From assembly GCA_037139415.1 (NCBI GenBank), contig JBAXGN010000036.1:1-48265 (forward strand): DNA of 48,265 bases, written 5' to 3'. Source of the stretch: Verrucomicrobiota bacterium (GTDB lineage: Bacteria > Verrucomicrobiota > Verrucomicrobiia > Limisphaerales > Fontisphaeraceae). This document shows, piece by piece, positions 29,001-36,100 of this stretch. Under the pieces are notes generated by a model that worked only from the letters and a program-made list of their open reading frames with translations, did no database searches and was not told where the DNA came from. The translations under genes and the position numbers were made by a program. Position 1 is the stretch's first letter. The number at the start of each line of letters is the position of its first letter.

Positions 29001-29432
29001 GCGCTCGCTCGCACCCCCCGGGTATATCTGGTGCCGGTTGGCACGGATATCATGACGGTACCTAATAACCGCAACATGAATGTGCGCTTGTGGCAGGTTT
29101 TGGATCAAAGGATACCAGTACCCTTGCCCTCCATCACTTCCAGCCTGAATGATCCAACTTGGAAACCGCTTACCGATAGTCTGAGTGCTCCCTTCGGGGA
29201 AACTCGCCAGTTCTCAAGCTTCCTGGCTTATGGATTCGCAGGCGACGATGCTGGGACGATGCCGACCATGGATTCGCGATTGGTCGGACGATCGGTTTGG
29301 AATACGCGTTGGTTGCTGATTATCCCAGGGGCCACACTGGGGGCTGATGCCAATGCAAGCTTGCAGACTTTCGTGGGAAGCCTCCACGACATTAAGCTGG
29401 TGATTAACACCTTCGCATTCTCTGGTAACTAA
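20052..29432 (+). CDS. Giant exported protein with PA14-like and TcA-like regions
   Basis: A 3126-residue exported protein with a signal peptide (about residues 1-33). Regions about 35-230 and 400-600 contain beta-propeller-like repeats (DTDGNTYVVG, DDAGNVYVGG, DEDGYVYVTG). Residues about 274-379 resemble a PA14 domain (GEYTFYANTDDGSAFFVDG). The middle (about 620-2100) is beta-rich and unassigned. An EF-hand/dockerin-like loop DVNNDGYINEKD lies near 2143-2154. From about 2380 the protein is helical; a Gly/Ala-rich hydrophobic stretch (about 2634-2686) precedes a long charged helix and YRSAFDLAARYVYLAAKAYD (about 2788). The end, GRSVWNTRWLLIIPG then SLHDIKLVINTF, resembles the TcB-binding end of Tc-toxin A subunits. 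That likeness is by eye and inferential. It is the third gene of the operon. Confidence 0.85.
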   Translation: MKKVILSGGRLLGRLAMLILLVVGAAWETSGATSFIEGYSGFKPADTGVDTDGNTYVVGTQNGIGTMKKYDSSGALIFSRPLTNAVGAITPKRMKVAPGGKIYIMTQDSVYNANYESSLLGGKFTPTGSVALNGITYFPEMVNNQLVGTVYMCGMIGGRSIVIKAAADLSAETTRTTYGGISISIFGITITFPGFVTTADDLVVDDAGNVYVGGAMGAYAPGLVTADFGNFNLANGWLLTKYVANGNLGRIDSLSKVDQLESNPANVSSKSAWYSDKIDISGGGDNYAIIARGKIFLPETGEYTFYANTDDGSAFFVDGNSVYKDDTSHGPKEFSGKVTLSSGMHDAEFRYFNGGDGAVGQLNYSSPGDSNKVFLSSVKVTGQSAYVFKLDKGLTTMQSYFVPSMVPSSGGEYTRMAYAAGWIYAAGHWIGKVEGDGILLDKAEGTDIEIVRLDTNCRMSGRATVKGASDQIVHGLSADEDGYVYVTGSFGPGSVNLIGSNDRTKVRGQPDGRFKNISASQQSRFIAKLDGDMNFQWVNSPMTVPGTPPAFDTTALDTIVCWNPIVGRTFWAGSFVNGTLTLGEKDSLVAIPATGMQGFVAVIDPDGTYTERVDLTIVSQYGKSGSQVLPFGGPPDIPVTQAVIKDSQVVASVPKYIYRDLYNNELPNPSQATIEQQAQIRFSATGYSLDDGKITGTTEAYTFRVTQDTKLIFKWATEYALTINSDLTGTRGTTGGLTSDASGSPNPIVKKHWILKDELVAPQIDGSVVDMSSSTLAGLTRYIVTGYDAWGPPNTWASPSDYSTTFFSFPSIESRQQITQFAMRSPGGITYRWKRQNAVQMTTVSYPLSGLPLVHVTYNPPSALQPQQDGFGSGTFWYDEHTGVQVGTIQKRDLKQLKGWYNGDGAYFPSQGTTNDLSSFTINGQYYLGKIIKDMVSPARAIWDYGERIFVQTNFIGNPVKLDIATINDSGILGRMQTSTAPPDAEIIVENGPAGSTTKDMAVWDDGGKKLYPLRPGQLLVSWRTTDADATSRVFTRVYIQYPPLPHYRHVASTPVVNLDPDPTDSIAFKEIKYSENGATVLNSTGFNASQAGRSVLLFTETVRGRGTPVTTYRVRVVETKLYSQTLGAIQTATIGTKVTSSYDTAGLDTGYVFYPNARYNPYIYDRQNVKGPIIPVNQEYEQNIENKLIVVWYENRDKILWPYQAVRYAPQWPTPGNGLNRIVIASRFGSESVADDGTDQIISPAMTVGTNVIPAETTFNPARFQQAKIYNQPDRTKPGYNPNEEHGVMAPSLRYAAVSPRPLAAYALRDNDLNLTSRDSSYTSDPYVLVQYLDTYNNEYKMQVFNVVRKASNQNVGALNYYYDFELSMNAGEPVIPFYPLVQVIGAQPSPATYGRDGMPTVQKTFWKDHKGTGWAISGDGYFYNYFYYPLSTDFWWPPQDNKVPGDAVAWLPNQAGYTNEFFDADINGNAFDYNRNDMIPPSQQVKYNTKWPAITPVLKVGETLTFSGGEVRADSPTTQIINDQGQVQLIDTPGLPGVVAWAAGEVVYDSLNPVMDDQRIFDKYTVRLYQALEERTVTLTFDKFPIALAPAGGRSRVKGISYVFNELPASLQKRVYYDPIRGKLCMKGFLNDKDIADSTLTASPPAVYVLEPNIMTRAELDALVNLAPDNSDWTGAALALGKLCRNPNLLDRGNNGALDDTYYPGLGKADDDYRVGIEQKIMRDVNGIPIKTTNAYGIVTIKRYQSKASPMQALGPGLAMFTNPDFMDPLSRTPDISYVTVAENNSDSLGSSPVALHIIKVDKTQRYRGAIKTILSDNVFDENIVLRHTGDFGANADALVFEWWYRPEDGTDALTPERAASPNPWKVFADPSGKRGQGYYQITLKGNPSAPEALLADTWFYVRYRHVNDNVNGADWEVPQPTGASTLPYQWAGAGNSSPNDLNGDGLPDYQPQLAQGWVKRVLDAVNPYEARITSFDGDAPATYSSMIQQFGARFEGPVALNPDKNVIENVGLIELYETVFDRAKSLSVDLSTPVSTPAIANALQLAATRLLDFYVLEGNEAYSDAMNPTISYGSSTIDNGHFNSSVFAFENMVASLSEEELGLLRGLDSSKARPVYNRLFWNFTKGEGEAAYAVNYNITDVNNDGYINEKDAMILYPQGHGDAWGHFLTAMKYDYELLRHPYFNWVSRSEFYNLMDIVIPVDFLDERKFAQAAAIKAKVGTEVLNLTYRSKYVEDPTGQWQGYTDVNSYRSWGVEEWARRTGQGTYFDWVTANALLPAQHPNTNLTGIAKVDRTTVTDISLIAGNLKAVQQKMDEANAGLNPLGLSGNVVPFDLYPYFTITGGGVDGQTHFEQIFDRALGALQNASVIFENACQINNQIRQVANNTADFKKQVSEQDLAYRNQLIEIFGTPYDGTIGSGKPYPAGYQGPDTMLYMYADVRTVDDTTVPHITMDFSNNYVNATMGSSGTTIMNIPNSFRQQFAPDLADNSITNFFASSVNWTDFSNNPNVPLQNMNLPVMARGYTFQAPPDWGQRGSVGQLQSMINQMLQAEADLAIAIDDWDGTQSGLITSMQGILAQYDMDNAMRDRMQTRLNRDIGFMASAYSLRVAQKIADFIADATDSTAKDIADALSTHLPTVGLAVSPGTAAEPAGAVIKAAASTVNGIAKIASAALEAIADGLDMGREIEDMNAELDIDKMQRDYDLKMALAQIEQDLGSEKTKRVAIFKQIQVLRDLSDQYRAKLSEGVRLMNERNDFNKKTAAMAQQNRYHDMTFRVARNAALEKYRSAFDLAARYVYLAAKAYDYDTNLDPNDAGSPIALLADIVQQRSLGLLTTAADGSAAPSLGAEGLAKDLAWLKANYAVLKTQLGINNPQLETATFSLCEELFRANSGTISNVLSDPRFYRTNLWSVPEFRTYCRSFAPESAGPQPGLVIPFSTQIRSGKNLFGWPLGPGDGSYDPSLFATRVSAASVWFAGYRTDALARTPRVYLVPVGTDIMTVPNNRNMNVRLWQVLDQRIPVPLPSITSSLNDPTWKPLTDSLSAPFGETRQFSSFLAYGFAGDDAGTMPTMDSRLVGRSVWNTRWLLIIPGATLGADANASLQTFVGSLHDIKLVINTFAFSGN

Positions 29433-29453
29433 AACTTTTTAACGCTGCCCAAC

Positions 29454-32162
29454 ATGAAAGCAACAAATACTTTTCAAATGTGCCGCGGGTTGGTCCTCAC
29501 CAGCCTTCACCGTCTGACGCTGACTCTGGTTTATGTGTTTTGTGCCATGGCCACTTATGCAGGACTGCCCGAGCCTGACAGTGTGGTCTATGGTAAAATC
29601 ATCAACCGTACCACCGGACAACCTTTTCTGGTAACCACCGGCTCCGTGGTGTGGGTGATGCAATCTCCAGTGGGACAAATGCTTACCTTTACGGGACAAT
29701 TGTCTGCTTTGAACAATGGCCAGTTTTCGTATCGGCTCAAGGTGCCGCACCAGGCGTTTATCACCGGACTATCAGTGGACCCGGGCAGTGTCTCCTTAAT
29801 GGCCCAAGTCAGCCGCTATACCCATGTGCAAATCACCGTCAACGGTTCTCAAGCGCGCATTTTAACTCCCAACGGAAATCAGATGCAAGTTTCCCAACCC
29901 AATCGAGCAGCCACTTTTCGTGTGGATCTCGAAATATTTGATCATCTTTCTGATTCCACAGGTTCCGGCATTCCCGACTGGTGGTTAGCCAAATACGGCT
30001 TGAATCCTGGGGATGCATTGGCTGATCCGGACGGTGACGGGCTCAATAATTTGGCGGAGTTCAAACGAGGAACCAATCCGTTGCACGATGACCGTGCCCC
30101 CTCGCTGGCAAACGATACACTGTTGGTTTACGCGGATGGTACTAGTGTGGTGGGACTGCGGGCCATTGACGTGGATAGTGCGGCTTCGAATCTGGTGTAC
30201 CAATTAGGGTCGCTGCCACAAACCGGTGCCCTTTTGCTCCGCAATGCCCAAACTAACCTGAATCACGATGCCATCCTCAAAGTTGGGGATACGTTCACCC
30301 AAGCAGACGTCAATAACATGCGTCTGGTCTTCAAACATGGAGTTGGACAGGATGCTGTGGATGACGGGTTCAATGTCTCGTTGCGCGATGAGAATACAAA
30401 TCATGCGATATGGCAGGCCAGTGTGAATTTGACGGTTTATCGTCCACTGGACACTAACGCTGTTGCGGAAGCTGCCTTGGCTTTGGTCACTCCGGGAACG
30501 GTCACTCCCACACTGCTTGCGTTGCCTGCGGACGAGCAGTTGCGCGTAAATAACTATGTGTTGGGACGGGATCAAGGATATGTGATCTATGATGGATTGA
30601 ATGACATTGCCTCACAGGTTTTGGCTGCGCCAAGCGCTGGATTGACTGCGGCAGCATATCGTTCCAATTATGTCAGGGCTTATGGATTAGACCGCCGACA
30701 TGTGATTGTCGGAGGTGCCTATTTCAATCAATTAGCGGGTGGCATGGAGCCAGACGTGTTGGTGGTCAATGGAATGGGGGACGTGGTTACCGGCAGTGGT
30801 GGGGCCGATCATTTCATTATGTCAGGGAGAGTTGGCAGCAGCAACGTTATCACCGATTTTAATGTGGCTGACGGGGATGTTCTGGATTTATCCCGGGCAT
30901 TGAGTACCGCTGGTGGGTGGGCAACCAATTTTATCAAACTTACGATCTCGGGAACCAATACGGTGATTGGACTGAATTTGAATGGCACTGGCACCTACTA
31001 CACCAATGCGTACATCACGTTAAATGGAGTTCAGTATGATAACAGCACCCTTTATGACTTGGTGCAGAGTGGGGTCATTTTGACAGGGAACAAGGTTTTT
31101 ACGCCGCGCGTATGTATTGTAGCCACCTCGAATGCCAGTCAAAACGGCTCAGTGGCAGGCGTGTTTACGGTGACGCGTAGTGGTCCATTGACAGATGCGC
31201 TTACAGCATCCCTGCAAATCTCTGGGTCTGCGGCGAATGGAACATCCTATCAGTTAATAGCATCTACCATCACGTTCCCGAGCGGAATCAGTTCCATGCC
31301 GATACAGGTCATTCCGTATCCCGCATCCGTAATCGTTACGCAGTACGTTCAGATTTCGGTGCTGGATGGCACGAACTACAATGTCGGCAACCCATCCAGT
31401 GCGCTGGTCAGCATCGAACCGTTGATGCCACAAGTTTCCATTGAAGCGTTGGAGCTGATCGCGGTCAAAGGGCAATCCGACGGGCTGTTTTTAATTACAC
31501 GCGCCGGGCCAGCCGAACGCAGCGTGCTGGTGCGGTTAACCATTTCGGGCACGGCTACAGCGGGTACGGACTACGATGCCATCAGTGCGTATGTTAATTT
31601 CCAGCCGCAACAAACCACCGCACTACTCACCGTCCACCCTAAAACTACCGCTGGGCTGAATAATGGTTCCAAGTCGGTGGTGATAACCATAAAGCCTGAT
31701 GCGTCCTACAAAGTCATGCCCCCCGCTTCTGCTGGAGTCGTGATTGTGGATCAAATGATTACGATGGTTTCCTGGCAGCAGCAGAATTTCCCAGCCAGCA
31801 GTGCCACCTCTGTCAGCGCCTTCGCCGCAGCGGATACGGGTTCCACAGGCGTCCAAAATCTATACCGGTATGCCTTTGGTTTGAATCCTCTCAATCCGAA
31901 GGATTCGAGCGGCCTACCGAAATTCACATATGACAACCACCGGATGTCGGTTTCATTCCGCCGTCCAGTGGCAATTACCGACGTGGACTATTTTGTTGAA
32001 GTTTCCAAGGACTTAACAAATTGGAGAAACTCGAATAGTGACGTGCAGAGCGTTCCCTCCAATACCTTATCTGATCCTGAGATGGTAACCTACCAGTCGG
32101 CACAGCAGGTGACACCTTCTCAAAATATGTTCATGCGAGTGCGTTTGGTGCAAAAACCTTAA
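29454..32162 (+). CDS. Secreted multidomain adhesin-like protein with Calx-beta domains
   Basis: A 902-residue protein with a signal peptide (about residues 1-36). Domains in order: an N-terminal beta domain (37-160); a calcium-binding thrombospondin-3-like segment DPDGDGLNNLAEFKRGTNP (about 192-210); a CSPG/cadherin-like repeat (about 213-333, GDTFTQADVNNMRLVF); a haemolysin-type segment GSGGADHFIMSG then ITDFNVADGDVLDLS (about 440-483); two Calx-beta domains (about 553-653 and 658-766); and a C-terminal domain with YRYAFGLNPLNP and a final MFMRVRLV. Calx-beta and haemolysin-type elements bind Ca2+ and stiffen extracellular proteins. A surface adhesive or structural role is likely. It is separated by 21 bases from the 3126-residue gene and by 19 from the parvulin gene. 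Its C-terminal domain is shared with the 3951-residue protein. Confidence 0.88.
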   Translation: MKATNTFQMCRGLVLTSLHRLTLTLVYVFCAMATYAGLPEPDSVVYGKIINRTTGQPFLVTTGSVVWVMQSPVGQMLTFTGQLSALNNGQFSYRLKVPHQAFITGLSVDPGSVSLMAQVSRYTHVQITVNGSQARILTPNGNQMQVSQPNRAATFRVDLEIFDHLSDSTGSGIPDWWLAKYGLNPGDALADPDGDGLNNLAEFKRGTNPLHDDRAPSLANDTLLVYADGTSVVGLRAIDVDSAASNLVYQLGSLPQTGALLLRNAQTNLNHDAILKVGDTFTQADVNNMRLVFKHGVGQDAVDDGFNVSLRDENTNHAIWQASVNLTVYRPLDTNAVAEAALALVTPGTVTPTLLALPADEQLRVNNYVLGRDQGYVIYDGLNDIASQVLAAPSAGLTAAAYRSNYVRAYGLDRRHVIVGGAYFNQLAGGMEPDVLVVNGMGDVVTGSGGADHFIMSGRVGSSNVITDFNVADGDVLDLSRALSTAGGWATNFIKLTISGTNTVIGLNLNGTGTYYTNAYITLNGVQYDNSTLYDLVQSGVILTGNKVFTPRVCIVATSNASQNGSVAGVFTVTRSGPLTDALTASLQISGSAANGTSYQLIASTITFPSGISSMPIQVIPYPASVIVTQYVQISVLDGTNYNVGNPSSALVSIEPLMPQVSIEALELIAVKGQSDGLFLITRAGPAERSVLVRLTISGTATAGTDYDAISAYVNFQPQQTTALLTVHPKTTAGLNNGSKSVVITIKPDASYKVMPPASAGVVIVDQMITMVSWQQQNFPASSATSVSAFAAADTGSTGVQNLYRYAFGLNPLNPKDSSGLPKFTYDNHRMSVSFRRPVAITDVDYFVEVSKDLTNWRNSNSDVQSVPSNTLSDPEMVTYQSAQQVTPSQNMFMRVRLVQKP

Positions 32163-32181
32163 GGAAAAACCGGGGACACCA

Positions 32182-33153
32182 ATGACTTCAGCAATTAATA
32201 TGCTGCGAAGAATGAAGTTGGCGGTTTACGCCGCTGGCGGTGCCTGCATATTGCTGATGTCAGGTTGTTCCAAGACTTCGGTGGATCCGAATGTTTTGGC
32301 CAAAGTGGGTGAAGAGGCCATCACTGTTCGGGATTTTGAGCGGGAAGTCGCATGGCGGCGGCAGTGCAATCGTCCCATCCCGGCAAAAGAAACCCTGCTG
32401 GAGGAAATGATTACTCAGCGCACGCTTGTGCAGCAGGCGCGTGCGGCGGGTTTGGAACAAGACATGGAGGTGCGGGAGACCTTGCATAATGTCTTGGTTG
32501 ATAAACTGAAAGTGCAAAAGTTGCAACCAAAGCAGAAGGCGGTGGAAGTAACGGCCGAGGAAGTCCGGCAACGATACCAGCAAAACCTCGCCCACTACAC
32601 CACCCCGCCCCAAATGCGATTGGCGACGCTCTATTTGAAGCTGGACTCCTTGATGGAACCCGAGCGGGTAGCAGCGCTCACAAACCAAATGCTGGCGGCT
32701 CAGCAGAAGGCTACCCAATTGCCGCCCGCCCTGATGGGGTTCGGCGCGTTAGCCATTGACAATTCCGAAGATCAGTCAAGCCGGTATAAAGGCGGTGATA
32801 TTGGCTGGTTTAACGAGGGTGAGCCAAGCCGTTGGCCGGAGGAAATCATGAAGGCAGGGTTCTCTCTGAAAAACAATGGCGATGTTAGTGATGTAATACG
32901 AACCAGTCACGGGTTGTATGTTGTTCGCCGCGTGGATGCCAGGCCAGGGCGTGTCACTCCACTGGAACAAGTTCAGGATTCCATACGCCGACGGTTGGCC
33001 ACGGAAAAACGGCAACAGTTGGAGCAAAATTTTATTGCGGAGATCCGGCACGCCCAGCCGGTGACGGTAAACCAGCAGGCATTGGGATCAATCACAGTCG
33101 TAACCACTCAACTCGTCAAGAAATCGGATGTAGCGCCACCCGCCATGCCCTGA
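32182..33153 (+). CDS. Parvulin-type peptidyl-prolyl isomerase lipoprotein (SurA/PrsA-like)
   Basis: A 323-residue lipoprotein foldase. A lipobox LLMSGC (C29) follows a hydrophobic signal, so the mature protein is anchored in a periplasm-facing membrane leaflet. A SurA-N/PrsA-like helical segment (about 40-140: KETLLEEMITQRTLVQQAR) is followed by a rotamase domain (about 150-260) with RYKGGDIGWFNEGE and ISDV-type DVSDVIRTSHGLYVVRRVD, the hallmark end of parvulins. Such proteins speed proline isomerisation and chaperone exported proteins. Being sandwiched between two giant exported proteins suggests a dedicated folding helper. Starts at 32182, 32200 and 32212 are all possible. The last (MKLAVYAAGGACILLMSGC) gives the most typical lipoprotein signal length. 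Confidence 0.92.
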   Translation: MTSAINMLRRMKLAVYAAGGACILLMSGCSKTSVDPNVLAKVGEEAITVRDFEREVAWRRQCNRPIPAKETLLEEMITQRTLVQQARAAGLEQDMEVRETLHNVLVDKLKVQKLQPKQKAVEVTAEEVRQRYQQNLAHYTTPPQMRLATLYLKLDSLMEPERVAALTNQMLAAQQKATQLPPALMGFGALAIDNSEDQSSRYKGGDIGWFNEGEPSRWPEEIMKAGFSLKNNGDVSDVIRTSHGLYVVRRVDARPGRVTPLEQVQDSIRRRLATEKRQQLEQNFIAEIRHAQPVTVNQQALGSITVVTTQLVKKSDVAPPAMP

Positions 33154-33176
33154 CGTAAATTTTACCAGAACACCTC

Positions 33177-36100
33177 ATGAAAACAATGACACATACAATC
33201 ATGTCAAACGCGACGAAAGCAATTTTGACAATTTGCTGTTTCCTGGCGTTGGCACCATGGAAGGTCACTGCTGCCCTCTCCCAGATTACTACGCTGCCTG
33301 ACCAGCATGTCGTGGTAAATGCTTCTTTAATGGATATTAGCCTCGATAATTATTTTTCAGGCGCGACGTCCTATGCCGCTTCGGTCACCAATGCCTCACC
33401 GATTGTTTCAGTTTCCCTGGTTAGTGGCGGACGCACCTTGCGGTTGAATTTTGATAACTTCAACACGGGCACCAATAATGTTATCGTCGTTGCAACGGAT
33501 GGCATCATTAATATCACCAACGTATTCGCGGTATGGGAGATGAAGGCAGCAACGGGTAACATGGGTAACCTGACCGTTAACGAAGATTCACCTACCACAA
33601 ATTTTAATCTGAGCACCATCTACACTTATGCGGTTGGTTATAAAGTGCTGGCCAATAACCACCCTGAAATAGTAAATGCCAGCATTTCCGGAAGCACACT
33701 CACGTTATCTTTCCCAACCAACGCTAATGGAATAGCTCAGATAAGCCTGTTTGCTACAAATGCCGCTGATCCCAATATTGACGTTTTTAATGTCACAGTG
33801 AACCCGGTGCCCGACTATCCAACGATCATTGTGCCGGGTGTCATGCCTTTAACTGTGAATGACAATGCGACGATTCCGCCGTTTGCGAATGTAGTAATCA
33901 CAAATGTGGATGGCGCCAATCAGACCATGGATGTGTTTGTGCAATTAACGAATGCCAGCAAGGGCTCTTTTGGCGGCCCGGCAGTGGGTGCTGGTGGATT
34001 CAATATTGTGGGTGATGGGACGTCGGGTAAGTATGCGCTGTTAGGGGCTACCGCGACGAATATTACCGCCCTAATCCAGCAACTAATTTTCACTCCGAGT
34101 GCCAACCAGGTGCCGGTGGGTGACAGTGAAACCCAATTGGTCACCATCATCGTAACAAACAATTCATCAGGTTTGGCAAGTTGGAATAGTAATACCCTGA
34201 TTAAGGTGGTTTCCGTCAATGACCCGCCCTCCATTTCAGGCACTTCGTCCAACTCTCAACTGGTTTTTTCAGGGCAATCCATCAAGCCATTCTCGAGCGT
34301 GATCGTCTCTGACCCTGATGTCAGTGATACGGCGGGCTATGGTCAGGCGTTGAATTTGGTTATCACCGTCTCCGGTGACACTGGTGGTAAACTTACTTAT
34401 TCAGGCTCCAGTGGCTTTACTCAAAGCGGGAGCGTGTACAGCCTTTCCACTCGGCCGGCAAGTGTGATCACAGCAGCGATTCAGGCAATGGTTTGGCAGG
34501 CGACTGCCGCCACGTTGGCGAATCCAGTGTCGAATTCCTTCCAGATACAAGTCACCGATTCCTTGGGGGCCAGTGTCTCCGATAACAGTACCACAATCCA
34601 AACCGTCACACCTTTTGTCTCCCCGGATATCACGGGTTCCATCTCCGACCAACCTGCGCCTGATAATCAGGCACTATTGTGTTTTTCTCAAATCAAGATT
34701 CAAGGATCGGGCACCAAGGTGCAAATCCGTTTGCTGCGGGAGTCGGATCTTGCTTCCAGCGGGGACCAGTTTGGGCAACTGGTTAATCTGGGTTCCAACG
34801 GTTTTGTGAAAGTTAACACCGGCTCCAGTGCTTATTACCAATTGGACAACACTACCATGGATCAGGCGACTCCCCTGCTTAAGAATGTCGCCTTCCGCCC
34901 CAATGAAAACCAGGTTTCAGGCCCCACCAGGGTCATTATGGAAATCAAGTTATTCAATTCCGGTGGTTCGGTTTTGGGCTCCGACAGCAAGACTTCGGTC
35001 ATCATTCAGCCCGTGAACGATCTGCCAATCATTCTGGGGGCAAAAGCGGGCACATACATTACTGACCACCAGGTGGCGACTCCGTTCCTGACCCGCACCA
35101 ATCCCCAACCCAACCTGGTCCGCATCATAGACGTGGATCAGGCTGGTACCCAACCGGTAACCGTTACCATTCAGTTGGATGATGCGCTAAAAGGCGGGTT
35201 TACCAACTCGCTTGCCGCTGGATTCCACCTCGTTGCCGGTCAATATGTGTTGACCAATGTCACACCGGACGTGGCATCTTCCAATTTGGAAATGCTGGTA
35301 TTCAAACCGACTCCAAATCGTTTGGCACCGGGATATACCGAAACCGTGAAATTCACTTTATATGTGGATGACGGCCAGGGGCAAGGCACCGTGAAAAACG
35401 ATGTGACCACCGTCATTGTTAACGCGGTCAACGACCCACCGGTAATTACCCTGATGCCTTCCAATGTGCTCACTGCCATTGGCAGCAGCGTCATTAATCC
35501 ATTCGCTGCTTGCACGATCGCCGATCCAAATATAGGCGACGTTCTGAACGTAAACATCACGCTGGATGATCCGGCCAAGGGTACTTTTTCAGCGCTGGGT
35601 GGATTCACCAATAGTCCGGCTTACACGTTCATCGGTTCGGCTGCCCAAGCCAATACTGATTTCAAGAATTTGATTTACAATCCCAACCTGGCATACAGCC
35701 CGCCGCCGGGACAGTCCGCCAAAGTGGTGACGTTCACCATTACCGTCTATGACTCATTGAATGCCACCTTCACAACCAATCTGACGCTGAATGTTATCAA
35801 CACAAATCGCACGTGGATCGTCACCACCACTAACGATAGTGGCCCCGGCACTCTGCGCCAGGCGGTAAGCAGCGCTGGCAATGGCGATCAAATTGTTTTC
35901 AATATGACGAACCTGCCTGCGATCATTCGCCTTAACACGGAAATCGTTCTGAATAAGGCATTGCGTATTAACGGGCCAGGGGCCGATAAAGTGACCATCT
36001 CCGGTGACAGCAACGGTGATGGTGTTCCAGATGTCCGGATCTTCCATATCACCAACAGCGCCATCGTCTCCATTGCAGGGTTAACCATGAGTTATGGCAG

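Noticed and set aside
30760-30900. Type I secretion (RTX) substrate call for the 902-residue protein
   Set aside because: There is only one haemolysin-like segment, without tandem GGxGxD nonapeptides. The protein has an N-terminal signal peptide, which argues for Sec export.
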